Assembly (NCBI GenBank): GCA_900549825.1
Contig: URQB01000025.1
Span: 1-27,204, forward strand
Origin: an uncultured Oscillospiraceae bacterium
GTDB taxonomy: Bacteria; Bacillota; Clostridia; Oscillospirales; Acutalibacteraceae
DNA length: 27,204 bases
Direction: 5' to 3'
In this document: piece after piece, positions 1-9,173 of the stretch
How the letters are laid out: each line of letters begins with the position of its first letter
How positions within the stretch are numbered: the stretch's first letter is position 1
The notes under the pieces: generated by a model
What the model was told of the DNA's origin: nothing
Databases searched by the model: none
The model's input: only the letters and a program-made list of their open reading frames with translations
Position numbers and translations under genes: made by a program

Positions 1-140
1 TCTCCTGATCCCATCCTGATTTTCTTTGCTGGTAGCCTCATCCGGGCGTGGCCTTGCCAGCATCTGTTATTCTGATCCGCTTCCCCATGCGATGCCCGGC
101 AATCCTTTTGATCGTTAACAGCATTCAGAACCCTCATTTG
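1..140. other. No gene recognised at left edge
   Basis: I see no convincing coding region, promoter or repeat between the window edge and the terminator that begins near 145. An open frame on the plus strand crosses it but continues through the symporter gene as an antisense shadow, so it is not taken as a gene. Confidence 0.4.
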
Positions 141-144
141 CATA

Positions 145-182
145 AAAATTCGGGGCCGCTGCAAAGCAAATTGCAGCGGCCC
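145..182 (-). terminator. Rho-independent terminator of the GPH symporter gene
   Basis: A perfect 12-bp GC-rich inverted repeat (arms 153-164 and 171-182, six-base loop) is followed on the minus strand by a T-rich run at 145-150. It lies about 70 bases past the stop of the minus-strand symporter gene, so it most likely ends that transcript. Confidence 0.85.
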
Positions 183-254
183 ACCGTCTTATTTCGCTGT
201 GATTTCATGAAACGAGACGCATTCAGCTTTTTAATGGAAAATCATCTGCCTGAA

Positions 255-1613
255 TCAGCTCCGTCTTTCCTGAATCTCGCGGGAAATCTGCTCCACCAGC
301 TCCGGCTTGAGCTTGAACTTCCTGAAATAGATCGCCAGCGCCGCCAGCAGAATCAACGGCGGCAGGATATACATCATCGTCTCGATGCATGTCACCGCCT
401 GCGGCGTCGCAATGGAATCCTCCTTCCCATCAAAGCCGACGGTCGCAAAGCCCAGCATGGTGATCAGGGAGCTCAATCCTGCCGCCACTTTGCTCAGGAA
501 GGTCAGCATCGAAAAAATCACGCCCTCGTTGCGCTCTCCCCTGCGCCACTCCCCATAGTCCACCGCGTCCGCAAGCATCACATTCTGCATCACGCCCATG
601 GAGCCGAAGCCCACAGACATCACAAAAGCCGCGGCGGCAAACGGAAGGAACTGCCCATTGAAAAACTGCGTCGAGAGAAACATCAGCACATAGCCGATAC
701 ATGGCAAAACCAGAGACCCGACATTCACGCGGTTTCGCCCGAACCATTTGGAGAAGAACGGATACCCCAGCAACCCGATCGCCTGAGAGGCACCGAGCAG
801 GATGGTAAAGAAGGAATACTGATCCTTACTGCCGATCACAAAGACAAAATAGAAAACCGTGACCGCGTTCGTCAGATTGATTGCGAGGTTGAAAAGGATC
901 ATAATCACCACGATGACGAGCGCCTGATCATTGTGGAAGAGAATCTTCGCACAGCGGATAAGGGAAAATTTCTCCTCCTTCTGCTGCGGAGGCGGCGCAA
1001 TCCTCTCCCGCACTGTGCCCGCGCAGATCAGGACGGTCAGAATATATACGCCGGAGGTGATCAGCGCATACTTCATAAATCCGCCGCCCGTGATTCCGCC
1101 GAGCCGGTCTACAATTTGCAGCGTAAATGCGCCGACGATGCCCGCCGCGCCACCGAAGATACGCGGCAGCATGGAAACCTGGTCGCGATCCCCGGGGTCC
1201 AGCGTCAAAGCGGGGATCATTGCCCAATAGCTGACGTCAATCATCGTATAGGTCATATCCCACAGGACAAAGCAGACCGTCGCATAAGCATACAGGCCGG
1301 GGCCCCGGAAGCCGGGATCGGTAAAAAGCAAAACCGTAACCGCCGCATTGGTCACGGCCCCAATCACCATCCACGGGCGGAATTTTCCCCATTTGGTATG
1401 CGTATGGTCGATGATCGCACCCATAAGCAGATCGTTGACACCGTCCCAGATGCGTGCGATAAAAAACATGAATCCCAGAAAAGCTGCATGCAATCCAAGC
1501 CCCGTCATAAAATAATAAGAAATAAATCCGCTGGCCAGGCCGTAGCTCATACTCTTGCCAATGGTACCGGCGCCGTAGCTGAGTTTAGTGCCCCAGGTCA
1601 ATCTGTTTTCCAT
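255..1613 (-). CDS. GPH family (MelB-like) sugar:cation symporter
   Basis: The 452-residue product is a polytopic inner-membrane carrier of the glycoside-pentoside-hexuronide (GPH) branch of the major facilitator superfamily, which imports glycosides or other sugars with Na+ or H+. The family signature is clear at residues 52-80: RIWDGVND, then the GAIIDHT and TKWGKFRPW motifs. Asp57 and Asp61 correspond to the cation-site aspartates of MelB (D55/D59). Length fits the family (450-500). The start is the ATG at 1613, which has a GGAGGAGG ribosome site eight bases upstream; a TTG further upstream would overlap that site. No glycosidase or sugar regulator lies next to it in this window, so the substrate cannot be named. 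It looks monocistronic and ends in a strong terminator. Transporter family is confident; substrate unknown. Confidence 0.92.
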   Translation of the reverse strand: MENRLTWGTKLSYGAGTIGKSMSYGLASGFISYYFMTGLGLHAAFLGFMFFIARIWDGVNDLLMGAIIDHTHTKWGKFRPWMVIGAVTNAAVTVLLFTDPGFRGPGLYAYATVCFVLWDMTYTMIDVSYWAMIPALTLDPGDRDQVSMLPRIFGGAAGIVGAFTLQIVDRLGGITGGGFMKYALITSGVYILTVLICAGTVRERIAPPPQQKEEKFSLIRCAKILFHNDQALVIVVIMILFNLAINLTNAVTVFYFVFVIGSKDQYSFFTILLGASQAIGLLGYPFFSKWFGRNRVNVGSLVLPCIGYVLMFLSTQFFNGQFLPFAAAAFVMSVGFGSMGVMQNVMLADAVDYGEWRRGERNEGVIFSMLTFLSKVAAGLSSLITMLGFATVGFDGKEDSIATPQAVTCIETMMYILPPLILLAALAIYFRKFKLKPELVEQISREIQERRS

Positions 1614-1889
1614 CCTGCTTTCCTCCTCCAAATTATAAACTCCATATTTTATTTATCATTTTACCAGATTTTTTGGCAAAATGATATACTTCCTCTGGAA
1701 TAAAGTTGTGTTCATTCGAGTAAATTCTCCTTATTTTTTGTTTCACGAAAAAGGCTGGATCATAAAAATTTAAAATGATCGCCAATATGGTAAATAACTT
1801 GAAATCGCTGGCATTGGCTGCTTTCTTCTCCCGCGTTGAAACAATGATCCTCAGCATCTTTTAAATCGATTCATTCCCTTCACCCTATC
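1614..1889. other. AT-rich region upstream of the symporter gene, no supported gene
   Basis: This stretch between the symporter start and the uvrA terminator is AT-rich and presumably holds the symporter promoter. A possible -10 (TAAAAT, minus strand, around 1661-1666) has no good -35. A 74-codon minus-strand open frame (1633-1857) fills most of it, but it lacks a ribosome site and resembles no family I know, so I do not call it a gene. Confidence 0.4.
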
Positions 1890-1923
1890 AAAAAACCGCC
1901 CCATACGCTGCTGTATGGGGCGG
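1890..1923 (-). terminator. Rho-independent terminator of uvrA
   Basis: A perfect 11-bp stem (1896-1906 with 1913-1923, six-base loop) rich in G and C is followed on the minus strand by six T residues (1890-1895). It lies about 35 bases downstream of the uvrA stop. Confidence 0.92.
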
Positions 1924-1957
1924 GTCTTACTTTTTGCCGGCATCTTTTCGCCTGCCT

Positions 1958-4789
<2,832 letters not shown>

Positions 4790-4818
4790 ACACAGACCTC
4801 CCTGAGCACAATCGGCTC

Positions 4819-4832
4819 AAAACATTTGTTCT
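4819..4832 (-). promoter_or_regulatory. LexA/DinR (Cheo-box) operator of uvrA
   Basis: On the minus strand the 14-mer AGAACAAATGTTTT matches the Firmicute LexA consensus CGAACRNRYGTTYC at 12 of 14 positions, including both GAAC and GTT half-site cores. It lies just downstream of the -10 box, over the predicted transcription start, a position where a repressor would block initiation. uvrA is a well-known LexA target in Firmicutes; binding here is inferred. Confidence 0.75.
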
Positions 4833-4838
4833 CTCGTT

Positions 4839-4866
4839 ATCATACCAGAATTGTGAAAAAAGTCAA
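4839..4866 (-). promoter_or_regulatory. Sigma-A promoter of uvrA
   Basis: Minus-strand -35 TTGACT (4861-4866) and -10 TATGAT (4839-4844) are separated by 16 bases. Transcription would start near 4832, about 40 bases before the uvrA ATG and within the LexA-type box. Confidence 0.8.
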
Positions 4867-4952
4867 GAAGGCGCGGATGAAAATTGCTGGAAGCCCGGCA
4901 GAAATGCTCATGCGTCATAAGGTAACACAAGAATGAGATAGGCAGCCGCCCA

Positions 4953-5795
4953 TTATTCCGAAGGATTCATACCATTGATTATTTTTAAAAAATCGTAAAC
5001 ATTTTTGCTTTGCTGGTTGTTGAAGACGACCATATTCATATTTAGGCTTTTCATATCTGGTGCCTTAAAAATAGCTATATTTTCTCTATCTGAAACAGCC
5101 GAGTACGGCAGCAGCGATATACCCATACCAAGCGAAACGGAACGGATAATCGCATCAACAGTATCAAATTCCATAATTTGAGGTGTTGACGAGGTTTGAG
5201 AAATCGCCCATTCTACTAAAATTTTGCGATAAGGGCAACTACGAATTTTGTTAGTGATAATTGCGCTGTTTTTTAACATTTGTTCGTTACTTTGAGGAGG
5301 CGCAATGATACATAATTCCTCATCAAAAGAAAAAACTGGGTGTATTTGTTTTGATACATACTTCCTCTCCACAAAGGCACATTCAATCGTTTGTTTACAC
5401 AAAAGCTCTATCAGTTGATCTTGACTGTCAGTAATAACAGACACATTAACATTGGGGAACTGTTTTTGATAACGTGATAACCATTGAGGAAGTCTGTAAG
5501 CAGCCAGAGTTTGTGTGGCTCCGATGTGTAAGTCAAGTTTATCTTGTTGAAACTCGTATTTTGCTTGATCCATTAAATCAAGTATTGAATTTGCATAAGA
5601 TAATAATTTCTCGCCCTCCTTGGTTAGCGTGATACCTCTGTTATGTCGCACTAATAAAACAGTATTTAACTCTTGCTCTAATTTCCTCATATGGGCTGTA
5701 ATATTTGACTGTACATAACACATATTTTCAGCCGCTTTTGAAATGGAACCTGCTTTTGCGACTTCCCTAAAAATTCTAAGCTCCAAACTCTCCAT
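4953..5795 (-). CDS. LysR family transcriptional regulator
   Basis: The 280-residue product is a LysR-type regulator: an N-terminal winged helix-turn-helix at residues 1-60 (the stretch from MESLELRIF through GSISKAAENM and LEQELN to TLTKEG) and a periplasmic-binding-like effector domain from about residue 88. Such proteins usually control a divergent neighbour and themselves. The start is placed at the ATG at 5795, with GGTGG eight bases before it, rather than at a GTG four codons upstream. It is divergent from the DUF4865 gene with a 128-base intergenic region, the standard LysR layout, so that gene is the probable target. Base composition is clearly more AT-rich than in uvrA or tatD, which suggests acquisition. 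The effector is unknown. No terminator hairpin is seen between its stop and uvrA. Confidence 0.93.
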   Translation of the reverse strand: MESLELRIFREVAKAGSISKAAENMCYVQSNITAHMRKLEQELNTVLLVRHNRGITLTKEGEKLLSYANSILDLMDQAKYEFQQDKLDLHIGATQTLAAYRLPQWLSRYQKQFPNVNVSVITDSQDQLIELLCKQTIECAFVERKYVSKQIHPVFSFDEELCIIAPPQSNEQMLKNSAIITNKIRSCPYRKILVEWAISQTSSTPQIMEFDTVDAIIRSVSLGMGISLLPYSAVSDRENIAIFKAPDMKSLNMNMVVFNNQQSKNVYDFLKIINGMNPSE

Positions 5796-5846
5796 AGTAA
5801 TAACCACCCATCATTTTAAGTGATATCCAACATCATTAGGAACAAT

Positions 5847-5875
5847 TATACACCAGGCCAAAGAAAATGTATAAT
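5847..5875 (+). promoter_or_regulatory. Probable promoter of the DUF4865 gene
   Basis: A consensus -10 TATAAT (5870-5875) is preceded after 17 bases by TATACA (5847-5852), a weak -35. A weak -35 fits an activator-dependent promoter in a LysR-controlled divergent region, but no specific LysR box could be settled by eye. Confidence 0.5.
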
Positions 5876-5923
5876 AAAATCATAAAAGCAGTGATTCTAT
5901 AGCGTGTAAAGGAGAATATCGAA

Positions 5924-6448
5924 ATGATAGCTATGCAGTATAAAATTTCTTTGCCAGATGATTATGATATGGAGATTATCCGAAAAAGAGTCCGGGATAA
6001 TGGAAATAAAACAGACGGATTTCAGGATTTGCTTTTCAAAGCATACCTCATTTCTGAAAAAGGGACATTTGCGAATAACAGAAACGAATATGCACCACTA
6101 TATTTATGGAAAAACAGCCAGGGAATGAACAAGTTTCTCTTCGACGGATTTTATAACAACATTCTGAATTCATTTGGTTGGCAACGGATCAATATTGGTA
6201 TTGTCTCAATATGCGATTTGAAAAAAGATTTTGCAAAATCAAATTACGTTTTAGAAATTGAAAGGGACATTCCAGAAACACAACATATGAAATCGTTGGA
6301 ATTTTCTTTAGATTTTAAGTCCTGTACAGGTAAGGTAATTATCTATAATCCCGACAAATGGAAATGTGTAGAGTTTTACTTTTTTGAAAAAGCTCCTAAT
6401 ACTGTATTCAATGCAAAGGTCTATAGACTACTGCACCTGTCTATGTGA
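5924..6448 (+). CDS. DUF4865 family protein
   Basis: The 174-residue protein matches my memory of the DUF4865 family: the start MIAMQYKISLPDDYDMEIIR, then DGFQDLLFKAYL, YAPLYLWKNSQGMNKFLFDGFY and NILNSFGW are typical. DUF4865 proteins are small soluble proteins of unknown function, frequently beside a LysR regulator and sometimes a tautomerase-like protein, and some are annotated loosely as monooxygenases on fold grounds. No signal peptide or membrane segment is visible. The ATG at 5924 has GGAG nine bases upstream. It is slightly shorter than the usual 180-190 residues, and the C-terminal end after FFEKAPNTVFN looks different from what I remember, so a slightly altered tail is possible. Codons are AT-rich like its LysR partner, so the two probably arrived together. 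Confidence 0.85.
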   Translation: MIAMQYKISLPDDYDMEIIRKRVRDNGNKTDGFQDLLFKAYLISEKGTFANNRNEYAPLYLWKNSQGMNKFLFDGFYNNILNSFGWQRINIGIVSICDLKKDFAKSNYVLEIERDIPETQHMKSLEFSLDFKSCTGKVIIYNPDKWKCVEFYFFEKAPNTVFNAKVYRLLHLSM

Positions 6449-6643
6449 TTTGAAAAAATAGCAAAACCAGCCAGAGCAATCCACGGTCCCGATGAGAGGA
6501 ATAGCCCGCACTATCCGGCACAATGCACAAATGCTTGATCTGCATGTCAATTTTTTACACTCATGTTACTTCTTTATCACACATAGGCAATCGTTGCCGG
6601 CAGGTTACAGGAAGGGCCCACCCTTTTGCCGAATCACTGGCAC
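6449..6643. other. Intergenic region after the DUF4865 gene
   Basis: The space between the DUF4865 stop and the tatD terminator holds no gene that I can support. A short palindrome (GGCAA, three bases, TTGCC) lies around 6587-6599. The composition shifts from AT-rich back to GC-rich here, marking the likely right border of the LysR/DUF4865 patch. No plus-strand terminator was seen for the DUF4865 gene. Confidence 0.4.
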
Positions 6644-6680
6644 AAAATACGCTGCAAAATGAAGGTACATTTTGCAGCGT
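6644..6680 (-). terminator. Terminator of the metG-tatD operon
   Basis: A perfect 13-bp inverted repeat (6649-6661 with 6668-6680, six-base loop) lies about 64 bases past the tatD stop. On the minus strand it is followed by ATTTTG. On the plus strand it is followed by GTTTGTCTT, so it may also stop transcripts coming from the DUF4865 side. Confidence 0.8.
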
Positions 6681-6743
6681 GTTTGTCTTCCTCTGCTCCA
6701 TGGAAGATCTGAAACCATCTGATTACCCGTTTTTCATTTTCCA

Positions 6744-7577
6744 TTACGCCGGGCATTCCACGCCGAACAGCCGCTTGGCATTTTCCTTCGTCATGCGCAG
6801 GACCTGCTCCGGCGTGATTCCGCGCACCTGCGCAATCTTTTCCGCCGTATAAGGGATCAGCGCCGAGGAATTGCGCTTGCCGCGAAACGGTGCGGGCGTC
6901 ATATAGGGCGCGTCCGTCTCGATGAGCAGCCTGTCCGCCGGCACCCAGGCCGCCACCTCGATTGGACGGCGCGCATTTTTAAAGGTCACCGCGCCGCCAA
7001 GGCCGATATACATGCCGAGCCCCACAAGATCCCGCGCCATCTCCACACTGCCGGAAAAGCAGTGCATCACCCCGCGCGGCTTATATCGCTGCAACAGCTT
7101 CCACATATCCTCATGCGCCTCCCGGTCGTGCAAAATTACCGGGACATCACGCTCCACGGCGATTGCGAGCTGCCGCTCGAGCAGCTCCCGCTGCACATCC
7201 CGCGGCGCACCGTCGTCATAGTGGTAATCAAGGCCGATTTCTCCAAGCGCCACCGCGCGCGGCTCCTCCAAAAGCGGCACGAGACCGTCAAGATCGCCCG
7301 GCTTTGCCCGGCCCGCCTCCTGCCCGTGGATGCCAACCGCTGCCCAGAGAAAGGGATACTGCGCGGCAAGCGCAAGCGCTTTTTGGGAAGAACGGATGTC
7401 GACGCCGCAGTTGATCACGCCGCAGACGCCCGCGTCCGGCAGGGCAGCGAGCACGGCCTCACGATCGCTGTCAAACGCCCGGTCGTCGTAGTGCGCATGC
7501 GAATCAAAGATGATATGTGAATCTGGTGTCACAGGCGGTTTTTGCATCGCGGGCGAACCGAAAATCAGTGAATCCAT
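6744..7577 (-). CDS. tatD: TatD family metal-dependent hydrolase (DNase)
   Basis: TatD proteins are amidohydrolase-fold, divalent-metal nucleases (3'-5' exonuclease and related activity). The metal ligands are all present in order: HAH in FDSHAHYDD near residue 28, Glu in GEIGLDYHYDD, His in VILHDREAHED, His in GVMHCFSGS and Asp in IETDAPYM. The length of 277 is a little above the usual 255 because of about 22 extra N-terminal residues; the ATG at 7577 is preferred because AAGGAAGG lies about nine bases upstream, while the internal ATG at 7547 has no ribosome site. It is the last gene of an operon starting with metG. The metG-tatD linkage is conserved in Firmicutes (metS-yabD in Bacillus), although two extra genes are interposed here. 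Confidence 0.95.
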   Translation of the reverse strand: MDSLIFGSPAMQKPPVTPDSHIIFDSHAHYDDRAFDSDREAVLAALPDAGVCGVINCGVDIRSSQKALALAAQYPFLWAAVGIHGQEAGRAKPGDLDGLVPLLEEPRAVALGEIGLDYHYDDGAPRDVQRELLERQLAIAVERDVPVILHDREAHEDMWKLLQRYKPRGVMHCFSGSVEMARDLVGLGMYIGLGGAVTFKNARRPIEVAAWVPADRLLIETDAPYMTPAPFRGKRNSSALIPYTAEKIAQVRGITPEQVLRMTKENAKRLFGVECPA

Positions 7578-7613
7578 CCGGTGAAACCTTCCTTATTCCA
7601 AACTGAATAACAT

Positions 7614-8369
7614 TTATAGCGCGTGCGCCAATTCCAGCGCAATGCGGAAGCCTTCGATCTGGCAATCTTTTTCCCTGTGATCCCCCAGAATCCGAACATC
7701 CCACTCCGCAGCATCCAACAGGTCGCCGCCGAAGAGAAAGGCGTAGTATTGCAGCTCCCGGAAACTACACACCGCCTGAAGCCCCGCGCACTCCATTTCG
7801 ACAGTCAGGCAGCCCTCCGCTTTTCGCTTCTCCATGTTGGCGCGCGTTTCGCGGTACAGCCCATCCATCGTCCAGGTTTTTCCGGTGACGAACGGGATGC
7901 CCTTCCGCTCAAAAAACGAGGCCACCCGCCCGGCATTTGGGAGCGGCAGATAATCCCCAGCGGGCGCGTAGTGGTAGGAGAGCCCCTCATCCCGGTATGC
8001 CTGCGTGGGAACGATGAGCTTTCCAGCGGTGATCTCCGGATGCAGGCAGCCGCAGGAGCCGAACATGATATAGTGGGACGCGCCCGTCAGGCAGTGCGCC
8101 TCCTCCAGGCAGGCGCCCGCCGCAGGAGCGCCGACAATCGACTGATAAAGGGCAAACTTCTTTTCCCGATATGTCATGATATAAATCGGGATCGCACCAC
8201 CCGTGCTTTCGATCAATGCGACCTTTTTACAATCGCATTTTTGCAACGCATATTCGATCACATTCTGCGAGAAGGTGATGATGCAGATCTCGCACAGCTT
8301 CTCCCGTTTTCCGTATATCATCTCCGGCCGGATGATCTCCTCCGACCGGTCAAAGGTTTCCGTCAGCAT
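7614..8369 (-). CDS. Nucleoside phosphorylase-like protein (PNP/UDP family)
   Basis: The 251-residue product belongs to the PNP/UDP phosphorylase superfamily, which splits nucleosides with phosphate to a base and ribose-1-phosphate, or hydrolyses related substrates. Visible motifs are the phosphate-site-type FGSCGCLHPEITAGKLIV and the nucleoside/ribose-site VEMECAGLQAV, with ME in the expected place. It looks nearest the uridine phosphorylase branch, but I would not name a substrate. The ATG at 8369 is chosen because GGGGAG lies just upstream; the longer frame from a TTG at 8396 would overlap the preceding gene. It sits 23 bases after the hydrolase stop and 36 before tatD, so it is operonic with both. 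Its C-terminal part (LFGGDLLDAAEWD) is typical of the family. Confidence 0.88.
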   Translation of the reverse strand: MLTETFDRSEEIIRPEMIYGKREKLCEICIITFSQNVIEYALQKCDCKKVALIESTGGAIPIYIMTYREKKFALYQSIVGAPAAGACLEEAHCLTGASHYIMFGSCGCLHPEITAGKLIVPTQAYRDEGLSYHYAPAGDYLPLPNAGRVASFFERKGIPFVTGKTWTMDGLYRETRANMEKRKAEGCLTVEMECAGLQAVCSFRELQYYAFLFGGDLLDAAEWDVRILGDHREKDCQIEGFRIALELAHAL

Positions 8370-8392
8370 TCGCTCTCCCCTTTCAAATCGTA

Positions 8393-9109
8393 TCAATCTG
8401 AAGCTGTTTCGATCCGTTTCTCCAGCCAGTCCCGGTAAACCGCCAGCTGCTCCGGCGTGTGGAAAAAGTGCTCTCCCTGCTCCATCACCTGCAAGCGGCA
8501 GTCAAAGCGCCGAACGAACGCGTCCAGCACAGCCCGTTCGCATAAACCGTCGTTTTCGCCATATAGAATTTCCGTCTGCGGTTCCCATCGGGTCACAGGA
8601 TGTGCTTTGATATAGCAGTAATCGTCCCAATACAGCGCCTGCCCGGCTGGCGTCACAAGCTCCCCCTCCGCTTCCAGCCGCTGCGGGCTGAGATTGGACC
8701 AGAGAAGCATATTTTCAATCAGCCGCCCCATATCCACAACCGGGGATAAAAGCAGGCACTGGCGAATGGTTTCGTCCGGGTACGCCAGCAGGCTGAAATA
8801 CGCCCCCATACTGCAGGCAAAGAGGCTCATCTCCCGCCAGCGGGATTTCGCATATTCCATTACAAGCCCCAGGTCTGCTTTCGCCGCTGACGCTTTGCAG
8901 GGCGGGTTTCCCTTTGGCCGGTCTCCATGCTCTGGCAGGTCGAAGCTGAGCACCTGCAAGCCCTTTGGTACCGCCGCCTCAGCCAGAAGCCGGATCACGG
9001 TATCCGTCTTATGCGAAAGATTGCCATGCACTGCGATCAATACGTGGTGAGACGGCCCTCCCCACACCACGGCGGGAATTCCCCGGATGAAAAGCGTCTC
9101 CATCTCCAT
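8393..9109 (-). CDS. Alpha/beta hydrolase family protein
   Basis: The 238-residue product has the alpha/beta-hydrolase layout: a first strand and oxyanion region VLIAVHGNLSHK at residues 23-34, the nucleophile elbow LFACSMGAYF with Ser100, the acid ILYGENDGLCE and the histidine MEQGEHFFH. The nucleophile motif is A-C-S-M-G, with Ala instead of the first Gly of GxSxG. Such proteins are esterases, thioesterases or peptidases; the substrate cannot be read from the sequence. There is no signal peptide or membrane segment. The start is the ATG at 9109, with GGGAG about ten bases upstream; the frame extends further but without a site. It lies 64 bases after metG and 23 bases before the phosphorylase gene, in one operon. 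Confidence 0.87.
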   Translation of the reverse strand: MEMETLFIRGIPAVVWGGPSHHVLIAVHGNLSHKTDTVIRLLAEAAVPKGLQVLSFDLPEHGDRPKGNPPCKASAAKADLGLVMEYAKSRWREMSLFACSMGAYFSLLAYPDETIRQCLLLSPVVDMGRLIENMLLWSNLSPQRLEAEGELVTPAGQALYWDDYCYIKAHPVTRWEPQTEILYGENDGLCERAVLDAFVRRFDCRLQVMEQGEHFFHTPEQLAVYRDWLEKRIETASD

Positions 9110-9134
9110 TTCATCACTCCCAATAAACAGAAGA

Positions 9135-9164
9135 GCGGCGCAATGCTTTCCTGCTCTGCACCGC
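9135..9164 (-). other. Possible weak intra-operon hairpin between metG and the hydrolase
   Basis: On the minus strand an 8-bp stem with one G-U pair (arms 9157-9164 and 9135-9142) is followed by a moderately T-rich stretch (TCTTCTGTTTATT). It could be a leaky terminator or processing site lowering expression of the genes downstream of metG. The T tract is interrupted, so this is tentative. Confidence 0.35.
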
Positions 9165-9173
9165 CCGAAATTC

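Noticed and set aside
48..1703. 551-codon plus-strand open frame
   Set aside because: It is antisense to the GPH symporter gene, is rich in His, Arg and Gln, and resembles no family; a shadow of the GC-biased codons of the real gene.
1633..1857. 74-codon minus-strand frame upstream of the symporter gene
   Set aside because: No ribosome site and no recognisable family; AT-rich promoter region in which such a frame can arise by chance.
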